This document shows positions 42,006-51,002 of a stretch of 61,177 nucleotides of DNA, in pieces. The DNA is from Thermomicrobiales bacterium. GTDB taxonomy: Bacteria; Chloroflexota; Chloroflexia; Thermomicrobiales; CADCWN01. A program made the translations under genes and the position numbers. The first letter of the stretch is position 1. The number at the start of each line of letters is the position of its first letter. The DNA lies in NCBI GenBank assembly GCA_030446685.1, contig JAUJMV010000007.1, positions 104,486 to 165,662 on the forward strand, given 5' to 3'. A model generated the notes under the pieces. The model searched no databases, was not told where the DNA came from, and saw nothing but the letters and a program-made list of their open reading frames with translations.

Positions 42006-43024
42006 CAGTGCGCCTCCCGCAACTGCGGCCGCCCGTCGGCGAAGGCAACGGGGCGGCCGGTCAGGACCGATTCGAGGGCCGCGAGCGCGACCCCCAGCGA
42101 ACGGACCGCCTCCTCGCCGGTCACCAGGAAGGGCGCGCCGGTCGCGATCCCCTCCAGGAAGTGGCGCAGCTCGGTCTGATAGGGGCTCTCGGCGGTCGGG
42201 CTGGCCGGCACCTGCACGCCGGCCCGCGCCTCCTCCGCGGGGGCGGTGCGCTCCAGGCGCAACGCCTGCGTCTCCTCGCCGGCGTGGCGCACCGTCCCCA
42301 GCGACCCGCAGACCTCGATCGCGGTGCGGAACGTCGCGTGCGCCCAGCTCGTCTCGACGTGGGCGATCGGGCCGCTCGCGAAGCGCACGATCGCCAGGGC
42401 GTAGTCGACCCGCGGCTGGTGGGGCGTGCCGCTGAGGCCGCGGGCGTAGACGCGCTCGACCTCCCCGAAGTACCAGCGCAGCGTGTCGAGGTCGTGGATC
42501 ATCATGTCGACGATCGGCCCGCCGCTCGCCGCCAGGTCGGCGTACCAGTCGCGCGACGCCTTGGGGTAGGCGTTGACCCGCGAGGCGCGCACGACCCCGA
42601 TCTCCCCGAGCGCGCCCTCCTGCAAGAGGGCGTGGATGCGGGCGTACTCGGGGAAGAAGCGGACGACGTGCCCGACCATGAAGCGCACCCCCGCGCGCGC
42701 GCAGGCGGCGACCATCGCCTCGCCGTCCGCCACGGTGCGGGCGATCGGCTTCTCGCAGAAGACGTGCTTGCCGCGCGCCGCGGCGAGCTCGGTCACCGGG
42801 CGGTGGGAGGGGGTCGGCGTGGTGACGAGCACCGCGTCGACGTCGTCGGCCCCCACCGCCTCCTCGGTGTCGGTCGTCGCCCGCGCCCCCAGCCGCGCGG
42901 CGAGCGCCGCGGCCCGCGCCGCGTCCGGGTCGGCCACCCGCGTGACCGCGACCCCCGGCAGGTTGGCGCACGACCGCGCGTGCGCGTTCCCCATCGTGCC
43001 GGCCCCGACAATCGCCAGCCTCAT
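42005..43024 (-). CDS. Gfo/Idh/MocA-family oxidoreductase (second paralogue)
   Basis: The 339-residue product has the standard Rossmann motif LAIVGAGTMGNAHARSC, the signature RGKHVFCEKPIARTVADGEA with catalytic Lys, and GPIVDMMIHDLDTLRWYFGE with the Asp/His pair of inositol-dehydrogenase-like enzymes. The start at 43024 is preceded by GGAGGGAGG; a longer frame upstream lacks homology. It is the first gene of a two-gene operon driven by the promoter at 43128-43155. Two such dehydrogenases in tandem often act sequentially on a sugar, one oxidising and one reducing or epimerising. Confidence 0.93.
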   Translation of the reverse strand: MRLAIVGAGTMGNAHARSCANLPGVAVTRVADPDAARAAALAARLGARATTDTEEAVGADDVDAVLVTTPTPSHRPVTELAAARGKHVFCEKPIARTVADGEAMVAACARAGVRFMVGHVVRFFPEYARIHALLQEGALGEIGVVRASRVNAYPKASRDWYADLAASGGPIVDMMIHDLDTLRWYFGEVERVYARGLSGTPHQPRVDYALAIVRFASGPIAHVETSWAHATFRTAIEVCGSLGTVRHAGEETQALRLERTAPAEEARAGVQVPASPTAESPYQTELRHFLEGIATGAPFLVTGEEAVRSLGVALAALESVLTGRPVAFADGRPQLREAH

Positions 43025-43127
43025 CACCCCTGGTCCCTCCCTCCCCGCTCGCGATCGGGATAGGCGGGATGCGGCCGCGCCGCCCGCCCCCGCCGCGCGT
43101 CGGCCGGCCCTCACCGACCGGGCCGCG

Positions 43128-43155
43128 ATTATAGCCGATGCGCCGGGCGGCACAA
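43128..43155 (-). promoter_or_regulatory. Promoter of the dehydrogenase operon
   Basis: On the minus strand TTGTGC (43155-43150) and a perfect TATAAT (43133-43128) are 16 bp apart. The predicted start near 43121 leaves about 97 nt before the ATG. Confidence 0.65.
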
Positions 43156-43216
43156 GGCGGGGGCGGCCGCCCCGCCCTTCCGGCGTCGGGGGCGCCGCCT
43201 TGCACAACTTCTTTAT

Positions 43217-43294
43217 CGTTAACTGACCGTTAACACCACTTTATGTTCGCGCTAACGATCCGTTAACCGGTCGTTAACGCATCTGCCGCAAAAT
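43217..43294 (+). promoter_or_regulatory. 11-bp-periodic CGTTAAC box array and -10 element of module copy A
   Basis: CGTTAAC is found at 43217, 43228, 43261 and 43272; CGCTAAC at 43250 falls on the same 11-bp lattice, and the slot at 43239 holds a weak match (CTTTATG). The last box ends 10 bp before CAAAAT (43289-43294), a possible -10. Seven-base direct repeats with an 11-bp period set 10 bp from the -10 are the geometry of OmpR/PhoB-type operators, in which the boxes replace the -35. Confidence 0.7.
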
Positions 43295-43443
43295 GGACCA
43301 GAGGAGCAGGGACGGGCCTGGTAGCGGGAGTATTGGATGTTGGCGATGGATCCGCGCATTCGGCATCGTTACCGCCGCCGCCCGTCGCCGCGCCCGCCGC
43401 GGCGGGCGGCAACGTCGCTCCCGCCTTCTTCACAATCCCTGCG

Positions 43444-43480
43444 GTGCCCCGATCACTCCGGTCGGGGCACTTTCCTTTGT
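43444..43480 (+). terminator. Intrinsic terminator in the leader of module copy A (attenuator)
   Basis: GTGCCCCG (43444-43451) pairs with CGGGGCAC (43463-43470) around an 11-nt loop, followed by TTTCCTTTGT. It lies between the box-array promoter and the glycosyltransferase start, and the same hairpin is kept in copy B, so it probably acts as a conditional terminator. Confidence 0.75.
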
Positions 43481-43593
43481 GGGGGTGTGCCAGATCGGCA
43501 CGGTCGAGCGCGGGGCGGGGGCGTGCCGGCAGGGGCGGCGCGCAGCAAGCCCATCCCCCGCCCCGCACTCCGCACTCCGCGCCGGAGGTTCGC

Positions 43594-44765
43594 ATGCGCG
43601 TCGCGATCGTGACGGAGACGTTCCTGCCGAAGGTGGACGGCATCGTGCGGATGCTGACCGAACTGCTGCGCTACCTGCGCGACGCCGGCCACGAGGCGCT
43701 GGTGATCGCGCCCGGCAAGGTCCAGACCGGCACGCGGGCTTCCCGGTCGAGCGCGTGCTGGGGCTGCGCTGGCGGCTTTACCCCGGCCTCACCCTCGCCC
43801 GCCCGACCCCGCGCCTGCTGGCGATCCTGGCGCGCTGGCAGCCCGACATCGTCCACCTGGCGGGGCCGGTGCTGTTGGGGGCCCAGGGGCGGTCGCCGGG
43901 CGGTTCCTCGGCCTGCCGCTGGCCGCGCACTTCCAGACCGACCTGGCGGCCTACGCCGCGCACCACCGCCTGGCCCCGCTCGGGCAGGTCGCCTGGCACT
44001 ACCTGCGCGCCGTCCACGGCCTGGCCGACCGCACCTACTGCCCGACCCCGACGATCCGGCGTGACCTCGCCGCGCGCGGCTTCCGCGACCTGGCGCTCTG
44101 CGCCCGCGGCGTCGACACGCGGGGGTTTCCTGCGCCGGCGCGACCCCGCCCTCCGCGCGCGGATTCTCGGCCCCGGCGCCGATCCGGCGACGCCGATCCT
44201 GGCCTACGTCGGGCGGGTCTCGCCGGAGAAGAACCTGGAGGCGCTCGTGACCATCGCGCGGGCGCGCCCGGACCTGCCGCTGCTGATCGTCGGCGACGGC
44301 CCCGCGCGCCCCGGCCTGGAGTGCGCGCTGGCCGGCCGGCGCGCCCACTTCACCGGCGAGTTGCGCGGCCCGGCCCTGGGGGCCGCTACGCCTCCGCCGA
44401 CCTCCTCGCCTACCCCTCGCTCACCGAGACCTACTGCCAGGTGGCGCAGGAGGCGATGGCCTCGGCCTGCCGGTGGCCGGCTTCCGCCTTCGCCGGCGGG
44501 GTTGCGGGACACGTGATCGCCCGGCGAGACCGGCCTCCTCTGCCCGCCGGGCGACGACCGCGACCTGGCTCGCCCAGATCGACGCGCTGGCCGGCGACCC
44601 GGCGCGGCGCGCGCGCTACGGGACCCAGGCGCGCGCCGTCGCCGAGGGCACCTGGGGCGCCGTCTTCGATCAGCTGCTGGGCGAGTACGACGAGATCGCC
44701 CACGCGCGCCGCGTCCGGCGGTGGGCCGGGCCGCCGGGCTGCCCGAGCGCCGCGCGGTGCGGTAG
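43594..44765 (+). pseudogene. GT4 glycosyltransferase, decayed copy A
   Basis: This is the frameshifted sister of the intact gene at 51003-52178. The start ([20 protein letters not shown]) is clean, but a GG pair is lost near 43718 (CAAGGTCCAG against CAAGGGGCCAG in copy B), moving the rest out of frame. More single-base losses occur near 43890, 44130, 44390, 44465 and in the last 300 bp. Some are outside homopolymers and come with substitutions, pointing to real decay. All domain pieces (GDGPARPGLE, ETYCQVAQEAM) are still readable when frames are joined. Confidence 0.85.
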
Positions 44766-44774
44766 GGAGGCGTG

Positions 44775-45636
44775 ATGATGCGGCGCGGGTTCACCTCGCC
44801 TCCGGCCAAGTACGACAGCGGGGCGCGTTCGCCGCCCGCTCCCCGGCGCGCCCCGACGGCCACGACCTCTGCTCGCCAAGGCCGACACCTGCAGCCTGCT
44901 CGGGACGGGGGCCGTCGATCGCCGCGCTGCTCGAACACGTCGCGGCGCGCGCACCGACCTGACGGTGATCGCGATCACCGACCCGACACGATCGCCGGGG
45001 CGGAGGTCGCGCGGCAGCTCGCCGAGGGCGGCCTACCCGTTCGGTCATCGTCGGGAAGAAGTGCGACGCGCGAGACGACTGTCGGGCTCTTCCTCGACAC
45101 CGCTGTGCCGCCCGGCCTCAGCGCCGCCGCGACCATCGCGGCGATCCACCGCGAGGCGGGCTCGCCTTCGCCCCACCCCTTCTTCAACGACCGCCCGCGC
45201 CTGCCGCCAGAGAAGATGGACAGCGTCAGGCAAGTGCTGGCCAGCCCTGCCGGTCGACGCGGTGGAGGTGGACAACAACACCCCTTCCTGGAACTGGCGA
45301 ATCGCCGCGCCCGGCGCTTCGCCGCGCGCCACGAGCTGGCCCGCGCTCGGCGCGTCGGACGAGCATATCGCCCGCGCCGCCGGCAAGGCTTCACCCGCTT
45401 CACGGCCGCGGCGCGCCGGATCTGCGCCGCGCGATCCTCACCGGCACAGTCGCGCCCGGCGCCGCGCGCTACTCGCCGGCCGACCTCCTCGCCTACCTGC
45501 GCTTCTGGCTGGACTACGGCAAGCGCGCGCCGCTCCCGCTGCCGCGGGCGGGCGGCGCGGAACTGGCGCTCGGCCCCCTCCGCCCCTCGCCGCCGGTCGA
45601 GGCCGAAGCCCACACCTCATCGAACTCCCCCGCTGA
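44775..45636 (+). pseudogene. PHP-domain phosphoesterase, decayed copy A
   Basis: This is the sister of 52191-53075 and is shorter. The start MMRRGFTSPPAKYDS is kept. A stretch covering the first metal motif (the equivalent of KADLHLHTTYSDGE) is largely lost: only CGGGGGCCGTCG-type fragments remain near 44905-44925. Further indels disrupt DHDT and GEEVT. Recognisable parts include LFLDTAVPPGLSAAATIAAI, PHPFFNDRPRL and the C-terminal ARYSPADLLAYLRFWLDYGK. The loss of metal ligands shows genuine inactivation, not only sequencing error. Confidence 0.85.
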
Positions 45637-45822
45637 CCGGGAGGCTGCCTACCGCCCAGGCCCTCCGGGCTGGGGTGGGGTCCAGCATTCTCGCACTGCC
45701 CCCCTCGTCGTTGCGATGCCCGCAGGAGCCCGCCTACAGCACTCCTGGACCCTCTGAGCAGCCCCAGCGCAGATGCGCCTCACGCCGGTGACAAAACGGG
45801 GCAGCGCGGTGTAAGTTGTTAT

Positions 45823-45846
45823 CGTAACGTGGTATACGTAGTTACG
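45823..45846. promoter_or_regulatory. Operator-like inverted repeat CGTAAC-N12-GTTACG, copy A
   Basis: CGTAAC (45823-45828) and GTTACG (45841-45846) flank a 12-bp centre containing GGTATACGT. The same arrangement is conserved at 53262-53285 although flanking bases differ. It lies 18 bp before the Clp_N gene start at 45864. Upstream GTGACA (45788-45793) corresponds to a TTGACA in copy B. Confidence 0.6.
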
Positions 45847-45863
45847 AATGGGGTGGGGGTAAG

Positions 45864-46360
45864 ATGGACGAGAGCAGGCGGCACCCTCTGAGGTGGGGGA
45901 AGAGCGACCGGACGCGGAGCGCCGGTTCAAGCGGTACACCGCGCAGGCCCGGCAGGTAGACCTCGCCCGCGCGGAGGCGCAGCAGCACAATCGACTATCT
46001 CGGCGGCGAACATCTCCTGCTCGCGATCGCGCGTGACGGGGCGCTGCAACGGCGCAAGTGCTCGCCAGCCTGGGCGTCGATCGGGGGAGGTCAGCGCCAC
46101 CGTCGAGTTCCTGGTCCACCGTAGTGACGGGTCCGGCGCACGGGAGCCAACCTACACCAGCCGGGTGGCGCGGGCGCTCGACCTGGCCGAGGAGGAGGCC
46201 CGGCAGCGCGGTCACGCCGCGATCGGGACGGACGACCTGCTGCTGGGGCTGGTCCGCGAGGGGACGAACGTGGCGGCGAAGGTGCTCGAGCGGTTCGGCG
46301 TCACGCTGGCCGGCGATCCGCGAGCAGGTGACCCGCCTCGGCGCGGCGGATCGTGAACAC
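45864..46360 (+). pseudogene. Clp_N-domain protein, frameshifted copy A
   Basis: The sister of 53303. The start MDE and the first Clp repeat are broken (indels near 45885, 45965, 45985, 46042 and 46090), while the second repeat reads cleanly: YTSRVARALDLAEEEARQRG, HAAIGTDDLLLGLVREGTNV, AAKVLERFGVTLAG. An extra base near 46312 then shifts the end. It cannot give the full two-repeat domain. The RHH-like frame that follows is intact. Confidence 0.75.
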
Positions 46361-46595
46361 GACCCCGAGGGAGCGGATCAAGGGCAACGTGCTGACCTGC
46401 CGGATCGACGACCGCGACCTGGCCGTCATCGACGCCCTGGTCGAGGCGGGCATCCGCCCGACGCGCAGCGCCGCCGCCGCCTGGCTGATCCACGCCGGGA
46501 TCGGGGCGAACCAGCCGCTCGTCGACAAGGTGTACGCCGCCCTCACCGAGATCCGCCGCCTGCGTGACGAGGTCCAGCGCGCCGACCCCGCGTAG
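46353..46595 (+). CDS. RHH-like small protein, copy A
   Basis: GTG 46353 opens an 80-residue frame: MNTTPRERIKGNVLTCRIDD, RDLAVIDALVEAGIRPTRSA, AAAWLIHAGIGANQPLVDKV, YAALTEIRRLRDEVQRA. The pattern of a beta strand (NVLTCRI) with two helices (DLAVIDALVEAG, SAAAAWLIHAGI) resembles ribbon-helix-helix DNA-binding proteins, with an added C-terminal coiled helix. In both module copies this frame overlaps the end of the Clp_N frame in a different phase. It may be a separate gene, or the C-terminal domain of a Clp_N-RHH fusion reached by frameshifting. If it binds DNA, the dyad at 45823 is a natural target. Confidence 0.6.
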   Translation: MNTTPRERIKGNVLTCRIDDRDLAVIDALVEAGIRPTRSAAAAWLIHAGIGANQPLVDKVYAALTEIRRLRDEVQRADPA

Positions 46596-47017
46596 CCGCC
46601 TTCAATGGCGCCGCCACAGGCGGTCATGGCAGCGGCGTGCTGGTCGAGCCGCTTTCACCCGCCTCGGCAAGCAGCGCCCGACGTTCTCGACATGCCGTGC
46701 TTGACGGAGGCCGACGGAATCGCTATAGTGCAATCTACGGCGTTCTCGTAGCGCAGGCAGGGACATGATTCCGCCGATTCGCAACCAGCTCATCCCCGAG
46801 CCGCTCCACCGCACCGTATCGGTGCTGGTTGGTATCTGGAGTGCGCTCGGCTGCCGTTAGCCCCTACAGGACACGAACGACGGCCGTGGGCACGCCAGTG
46901 GCGCCCACGGCCGTTTGTCGCTCAGGCGCGGGTTGCTCCCGTGCGGGGTAGATCAGACGGCCGCGGGATTGCGCCCCGCGGCCGCTGTCGTTCGTGCATC
47001 GGCTGGCGGCCGCGGGG
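46596..47017. other. Intergenic region before the ABC exporter of copy A, with two GC hairpins
   Basis: There is no convincing gene. A 12-bp perfect stem (46880-46891 with 46903-46914) followed by TTGTCG, and a 10-bp stem (46958-46967 with 46975-46984) stand directly before the exporter start; they may be terminators or leader structures. Part of the region (TCTACGGCGTTCTCGTAGCG near 46733) is conserved in copy B, whereas the hairpins are not. Confidence 0.5.
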
Positions 47018-48772
47018 ATGGGAAAGGACCGGACGGTGCCACTGCTCCGCTACTGGACGCTGCTGCGCCGCTATCTCCGCCCCCAGTGGGCGAAAGTGCT
47101 CGGCTTGGCCCTCACCTTGTTCGGGGGCATCGGCCTCCAACTGGTCAACCCGCAAATCCTCCGCTACTTCATCGACACCGCGCGGGCGGGCGGCTCGCTG
47201 CAGCGCCTGACGCTCGCCGCGGGGCTCTTCCTCGGCGTCGCGCTCGTCGCCTACGTCCTCGCCATCGCTGCGACCGCCGTGGGGGAGGATGTCGGCTGGA
47301 CGGCCACCAACGCCCTGCGTGCCGATCTCACCGCCCACTGCCTGCGATTGGATCTCGAATTCCATCATGCCCACACGCCGGGCGAGCTCATCGAGCGGGT
47401 CGACGGCGACGTGCGGGCGCTCGCCAACCTCTTCTCGCGGCTTGTGCTGCAAGTGCTGGGCAATCTGCTCCTCGTGGCCGGCGTGCTGGTCGCGCTCTGG
47501 TTCGTGGATTGGCGCGTGGGAACGGCCTTCACGCTGTTCGTCGGGATCGCCCTGCTGACCCTCACGCGCCTCCGCTCCGTCGGTGTCGCGGCCTGGGGAA
47601 CTGTTCGGGAAGCGAGCGCGGCCCTCTCCGGCTTCCTGGAAGAGCGCCTCGCGGGCACGATCGACCTGCGCGCTAACGGTGCGACTCAGTACACCCTCCA
47701 GCGGCTCGACCGGACGATGCAGGGGCAGTTCGCGGCCGAGGTCCGGGCCTGGCGGCAGACCGCGCTGCCCCGGAACACGTTGGGGGTGCTGTTCGCCCTC
47801 GCCACCGCCCTGGCGCTGGGCCTGGGCGGTTGGCTCGCGCTGCGCGGGAGCATAACCATCGGCGCGGTCGCCCTGATCTACGCCTACACCACGACCCTGT
47901 TTGGCCCACTCTCGCGTATCAGTCAGGAGGTCGAGAATCTCCAGGGGGCGGAAGCCGGCATCCTGCGAGTCGACGAACTGCTGCGGGCGCGGAGCGCCCT
48001 TCAGGATGGCACGGAGGGACTCCCCGCTGGCGTGCCGGCCGTCGAGTTTTCCGGGGTGACGTTCGGCTACGACCCGGCCCACCCGGTGCTGCACGACCTC
48101 TCGTTCCGCCTCGCGGCGGGGCGGACGCTCGGGCTCCTGGGCCGCACCGGCAGCGGCAAGACGACCGTGACGCGGCTCCTTCTCCGCCTCTACGACCCGC
48201 AGTCCGGCACGATCCGCCTCGGCGACCAAGACCTTCGCGTGGTGCGGCAGGTGGATCTGCGTCGGCGAGTCGGGATCGTCACACAGGACGTCCAGTTGTT
48301 CGGCGCCACGCTGCGCGACAACCTCACCTTCTTCGACCCCGACATCCCCGACGGACAGATCCTGGCCGTGCTCGACGAGCTTGGCCTCGGCGCCTGGCGC
48401 CGCGCGCTCCCCGCGGGCCTCGCTACCGTGCTGCCGCCCGGTGGGGGCGGGCTGTCGGCCGGCGAGGCGCAACTCCTGACCTTCGCCCGCGTCTTCCTCG
48501 CGGACCCAGGGCTGGTCATCCTCGATGAAGCGTCCTCGCGGCTCGACCCGGTGACGGAGCGGCGCATCGCGCGGGCCGTGGATCGGCTACTGGTCGGGCG
48601 CACCGCCATCATCATCGCCCACCGGCTGGCGACCGTGCAGCGCGTGGACGAGATCGTGATCCTCGATGACGGCCGGATCCGCGAGCACGGGGCGCGCGCC
48701 GCCCTGGCGGCCGACCCGACCTCGACCTTCGCCCGCCTGCTGCGGGCCGGCCTGGAGAAGGTGCTGGCATGA
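47018..48772 (+). CDS. ABC exporter, fused membrane and ATPase domains, copy A (intact)
   Basis: The 584-residue protein has six membrane helices in about the first 300 residues (VLGLALTLFGGIGLQLVNPQ; VLGNLLLVAGVLVALWFVDW) and a C-terminal ATPase: Walker A LLGRTGSGKTTVTR, Q-loop TQDVQLFGATLRDN, a degenerate signature LSAGEAQLLTF in place of LSGGQ, Walker B LVILDEASSRLD with catalytic Glu, and IIAHRLATVQ. A consensus Glu here with a weak signature fits one half of a heterodimeric exporter. ATG 47018 is preferred; GTG 46994 is possible. The next gene starts in an ATGA overlap and would encode the partner, but it is cut after 16 codons by an IS. The transported substrate is unknown. Confidence 0.93.
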   Translation: MGKDRTVPLLRYWTLLRRYLRPQWAKVLGLALTLFGGIGLQLVNPQILRYFIDTARAGGSLQRLTLAAGLFLGVALVAYVLAIAATAVGEDVGWTATNALRADLTAHCLRLDLEFHHAHTPGELIERVDGDVRALANLFSRLVLQVLGNLLLVAGVLVALWFVDWRVGTAFTLFVGIALLTLTRLRSVGVAAWGTVREASAALSGFLEERLAGTIDLRANGATQYTLQRLDRTMQGQFAAEVRAWRQTALPRNTLGVLFALATALALGLGGWLALRGSITIGAVALIYAYTTTLFGPLSRISQEVENLQGAEAGILRVDELLRARSALQDGTEGLPAGVPAVEFSGVTFGYDPAHPVLHDLSFRLAAGRTLGLLGRTGSGKTTVTRLLLRLYDPQSGTIRLGDQDLRVVRQVDLRRRVGIVTQDVQLFGATLRDNLTFFDPDIPDGQILAVLDELGLGAWRRALPAGLATVLPPGGGGLSAGEAQLLTFARVFLADPGLVILDEASSRLDPVTERRIARAVDRLLVGRTAIIIAHRLATVQRVDEIVILDDGRIREHGARAALAADPTSTFARLLRAGLEKVLA

Positions 48773-48816
48773 CTACCGCCGCGTCGCTCCGCCGCCTGCT
48801 GCGCCAGCATCCCTGG
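48769..48816 (+). pseudogene. Second ABC exporter gene, 5' stub of copy A cut by an IS
   Basis: ATG 48769 overlaps the upstream stop. Sixteen codons (MTTAASLRRLLRQHPW) match the start of the gene at 56044, then the left end of the IS1182-type element begins. The remainder of the gene is absent on the other side of the element. Confidence 0.85.
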
Positions 48817-50639
48817 GATGCTGCTGGCGAACCTCAACGGAGCGGGGCGTTGCGGGCGGTGGCACCGGTGCGGTGGCGGTAAAGATAGCGGCCCAGCGCC
48901 GGCACCGGCCCGCTGGAGGATCGAGGCAGGGGAGACGCCCGATGTCGCTGCGCGCCCCGATCGTCTACTGCCTGCCGGAGGACACCGCCTGCGTGGCGCG
49001 CGCCGCCTTCCCGAAAGGCAACGCCTACCCTGCAGTGGCCGATGCGCTCGGGCCGATCTATACCAACCCGCAGTTCGCGGATCTCTCTTCCCCAAGGAGG
49101 GCCAGCCGGCCGTCGCCCCCGCGCAGTTGGCGTTGGTGACGATCTTCCCGTTCGCGAAGGGCTCGCCGACCGCCAGGCCGCCGACGCGCGCGGTGCGGGG
49201 GCGCATCGACTGGAAGTACGCGCTGTACCTGCCCTCGAGTGATGCCGGCTTCGACGCCTCGGTCCTGAGCGAATTTCGTGACCGGCTGTTAGCCAGCGAG
49301 GCGGAGGCGCGGCTCTTCGACACGCTGCTCGGCGTCCTCCGGGAGCAGGGGCTGGTCAAGGCGCGGCCGGCCGCGCGCCGATTCGACGCACGTCCTCGCC
49401 GCGATCCAGGTGCTCAACCGGTTGGAACTGGTCGGCGAGACGCTCCGCCACGCGCTGAACACCCTGGCCGCAGTCGTCCCTGAGTGGCTCCAGTCCTGGG
49501 TGCCGGCGGACTGGTTCGACCGCTACGGCCACCGCTTCAACGAGTACCGGCTGCCTTCGGGGCTGGCTGCACGGACCGCCCTCGCCGAGCAGATCGGCGC
49601 CGACGGCCGGCGCCTGCTCGAGGCGATCTACGCCGCTGACGCGCCGGCCCGGCCCGCGAAGGTGCCGGCCGTCGAGACCCTGCGGCGGGCCTGGGTGCAG
49701 CAGTTCTACGCCGGGGAGCCGATCCGCTGGCGCGAGGCCAAGGACTTGCCGCCCGCCGCCGTGCTGATCAGTACGCCATACGACTCGAGGCGCGCTACAG
49801 GTGCAAGCGCGCAACCAGCTGGACGGGCTACAAAGTCCACCTGACCGAGACGTGCGACGATGGCACGCCGCACTCTGCTCGCCGACGTCACGACGACGCC
49901 GGCGACGACCGCCGACAACACCGTCACCGCCACCATCCAGGGGCGCCTCGCGGAGCGCGAGTTGCTGCCCCGAATCTGGTTCGTGGATACCGGCTACAGC
50001 ACGTCCGAGTACCTCGTCACGAGCGAGACGGAACACCGCTGCACGCTGTTCGGGCCGATCCACGAGGACTATAGCTGGCAGGCGCGGGCGAAGGCCGGCT
50101 TCGCTCCAGGCCGATTTCGCGCTTGACTGGGCGGCGGAGCGCGCCACCTGCCCCCAGGGTAAGGCCAGCATGGACTGGAAACCGACGAAAGACACGGCCG
50201 GCCACGCCGTCGTGCGTATCCGCTTCGCCCCCCGCCGACTGCGATCACCGCCCGGTCCGCCCGCAGTGTGTGGCGAGCACGCGCGCGCGGATGCTGCTCA
50301 TCCGCCCGCAGCCGCACTACGACGCGCTCAACGCGGCGCGCCAACGGCAGCACACGCCCGAATTCAAGGCGCAGCCCACTGCCGCGCCGGCATCGAGGGG
50401 ACGGTCGCGCAAGGCGGCAGCCTGGGTGACTTGCGACGCACGCGCTACCGGGGCCCGGCGAAGACCCGCCCCCTCCACTTGCTGATTGGCACGGCGCCCA
50501 ATTTCGTGCGGGCAGCGGCGTGGGCTGGCAGAACGGCTCCCACGCCCAGACCCGCATCGCTGCCTTCGCCAGACTAGCCCCCGGCGGCCTAACCGCTCTG
50601 GCTCGCCAGGGCACACACCCCGGGTTCGCCAGCAGCATC
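48817..50639 (+). mobile_element. IS1182-type insertion sequence at the duplication junction
   Basis: The element is 1823 bp long. Its ends are perfect 17-bp inverted repeats, GATGCTGCTGGCGAACC at 48817-48833 and its complement at 50623-50639. Length and transposase match the IS1182 family. The left end interrupts the second ABC gene of copy A after codon 16, and the right end abuts the first base of copy B. No clear target duplication is seen, as expected if the two flanks were brought together by recombination. Confidence 0.9.
48942..50577 (+). pseudogene. IS1182-family transposase, frameshifted
   Basis: Read across frames the order is MSLRAPIVYCLPEDTACVAR; LVTIFPFAKGSP; ALYLPSSDAGFDASVLSEFR; DSTHVLAAI-type first catalytic Asp region (near 49385, with frame correction); NRLELVGETLRHALNTLAAV; the linker; SWTGYKVHLTETC (near 49830); ADVTTTPATTADN; LPRIWFVDTGYSTSEYLVTS (second Asp); CTLFGPIHEDYSWQARAKAG; and a C-terminal AQPTAAPASRG-type region for the last Glu, out of frame. 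At least five indels break it, so the element is probably immobile now. The full-length product would be about 540 residues. Confidence 0.85.
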
Positions 50640-50649
50640 TTTATTTTCG

Positions 50650-50694
50650 CGCTAACGATCCGTTAACCGGTCGTTAACGCATCTGTCGCAAAAT
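50650..50694 (+). promoter_or_regulatory. CGTTAAC box array and -10 element of module copy B
   Basis: CGCTAAC (50650), CGTTAAC (50661) and CGTTAAC (50672) keep the 11-bp period and the 10-bp gap to CAAAAT (50689-50694). The two distal boxes of copy A are missing, because the copy begins at 50640, directly next to the IS. Confidence 0.7.
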
Positions 50695-50843
50695 GGAACA
50701 GAGGAGTAGGGACGGGCCTGGTAGCGGGAGTATTGGGTGCTGGCGATGGATCCGCGCATTCGGCATCGTTACCGCCGCCGCCCGTCGCCGCGCCCGCCGC
50801 GGCGGGTAACGGCCACCCTCCCGCCTTCCCACCAATCCCTGCG

Positions 50844-50880
50844 GTGCCCCGATCACTCCGGTCGGGGCACTTTCCTTTGT
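50844..50880 (+). terminator. Intrinsic terminator in the leader of module copy B (attenuator)
   Basis: Same hairpin as copy A (50844-50851 with 50863-50870, tail TTTCCTTTGT). A preceding stem-loop keeps its paired bases (GCGGG with CCCGC) between copies while the loop sequence has changed. Confidence 0.75.
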
Positions 50881-51002
50881 GGGGGGGTGCCAGATCGGCA
50901 CGGTCGAGCGCGGGGCGGGGGCGTGCCGCCCCGCCAGGGGCGGCGCGCGGCGCAAGCCCATCCCCCGCCCCGCACTCCGCACTCCGCGCCGGGGAGGTTC
51001 GC

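Noticed and set aside
43346..43410. An Arg-rich leader peptide ([12 protein letters not shown]) in front of the attenuator, as in amino-acid attenuation
   Set aside because: The frame runs through the terminator with no stop before it, and Arg richness is expected from CGC repeats; a leader peptide role is not supported.
48817..48833. The left IS end read as part of the ABC gene (MLLAN after HPW)
   Set aside because: A perfect 17-bp inverted copy at 50623-50639 and the abrupt end of similarity to the other ABC gene show that it is the IS terminus.
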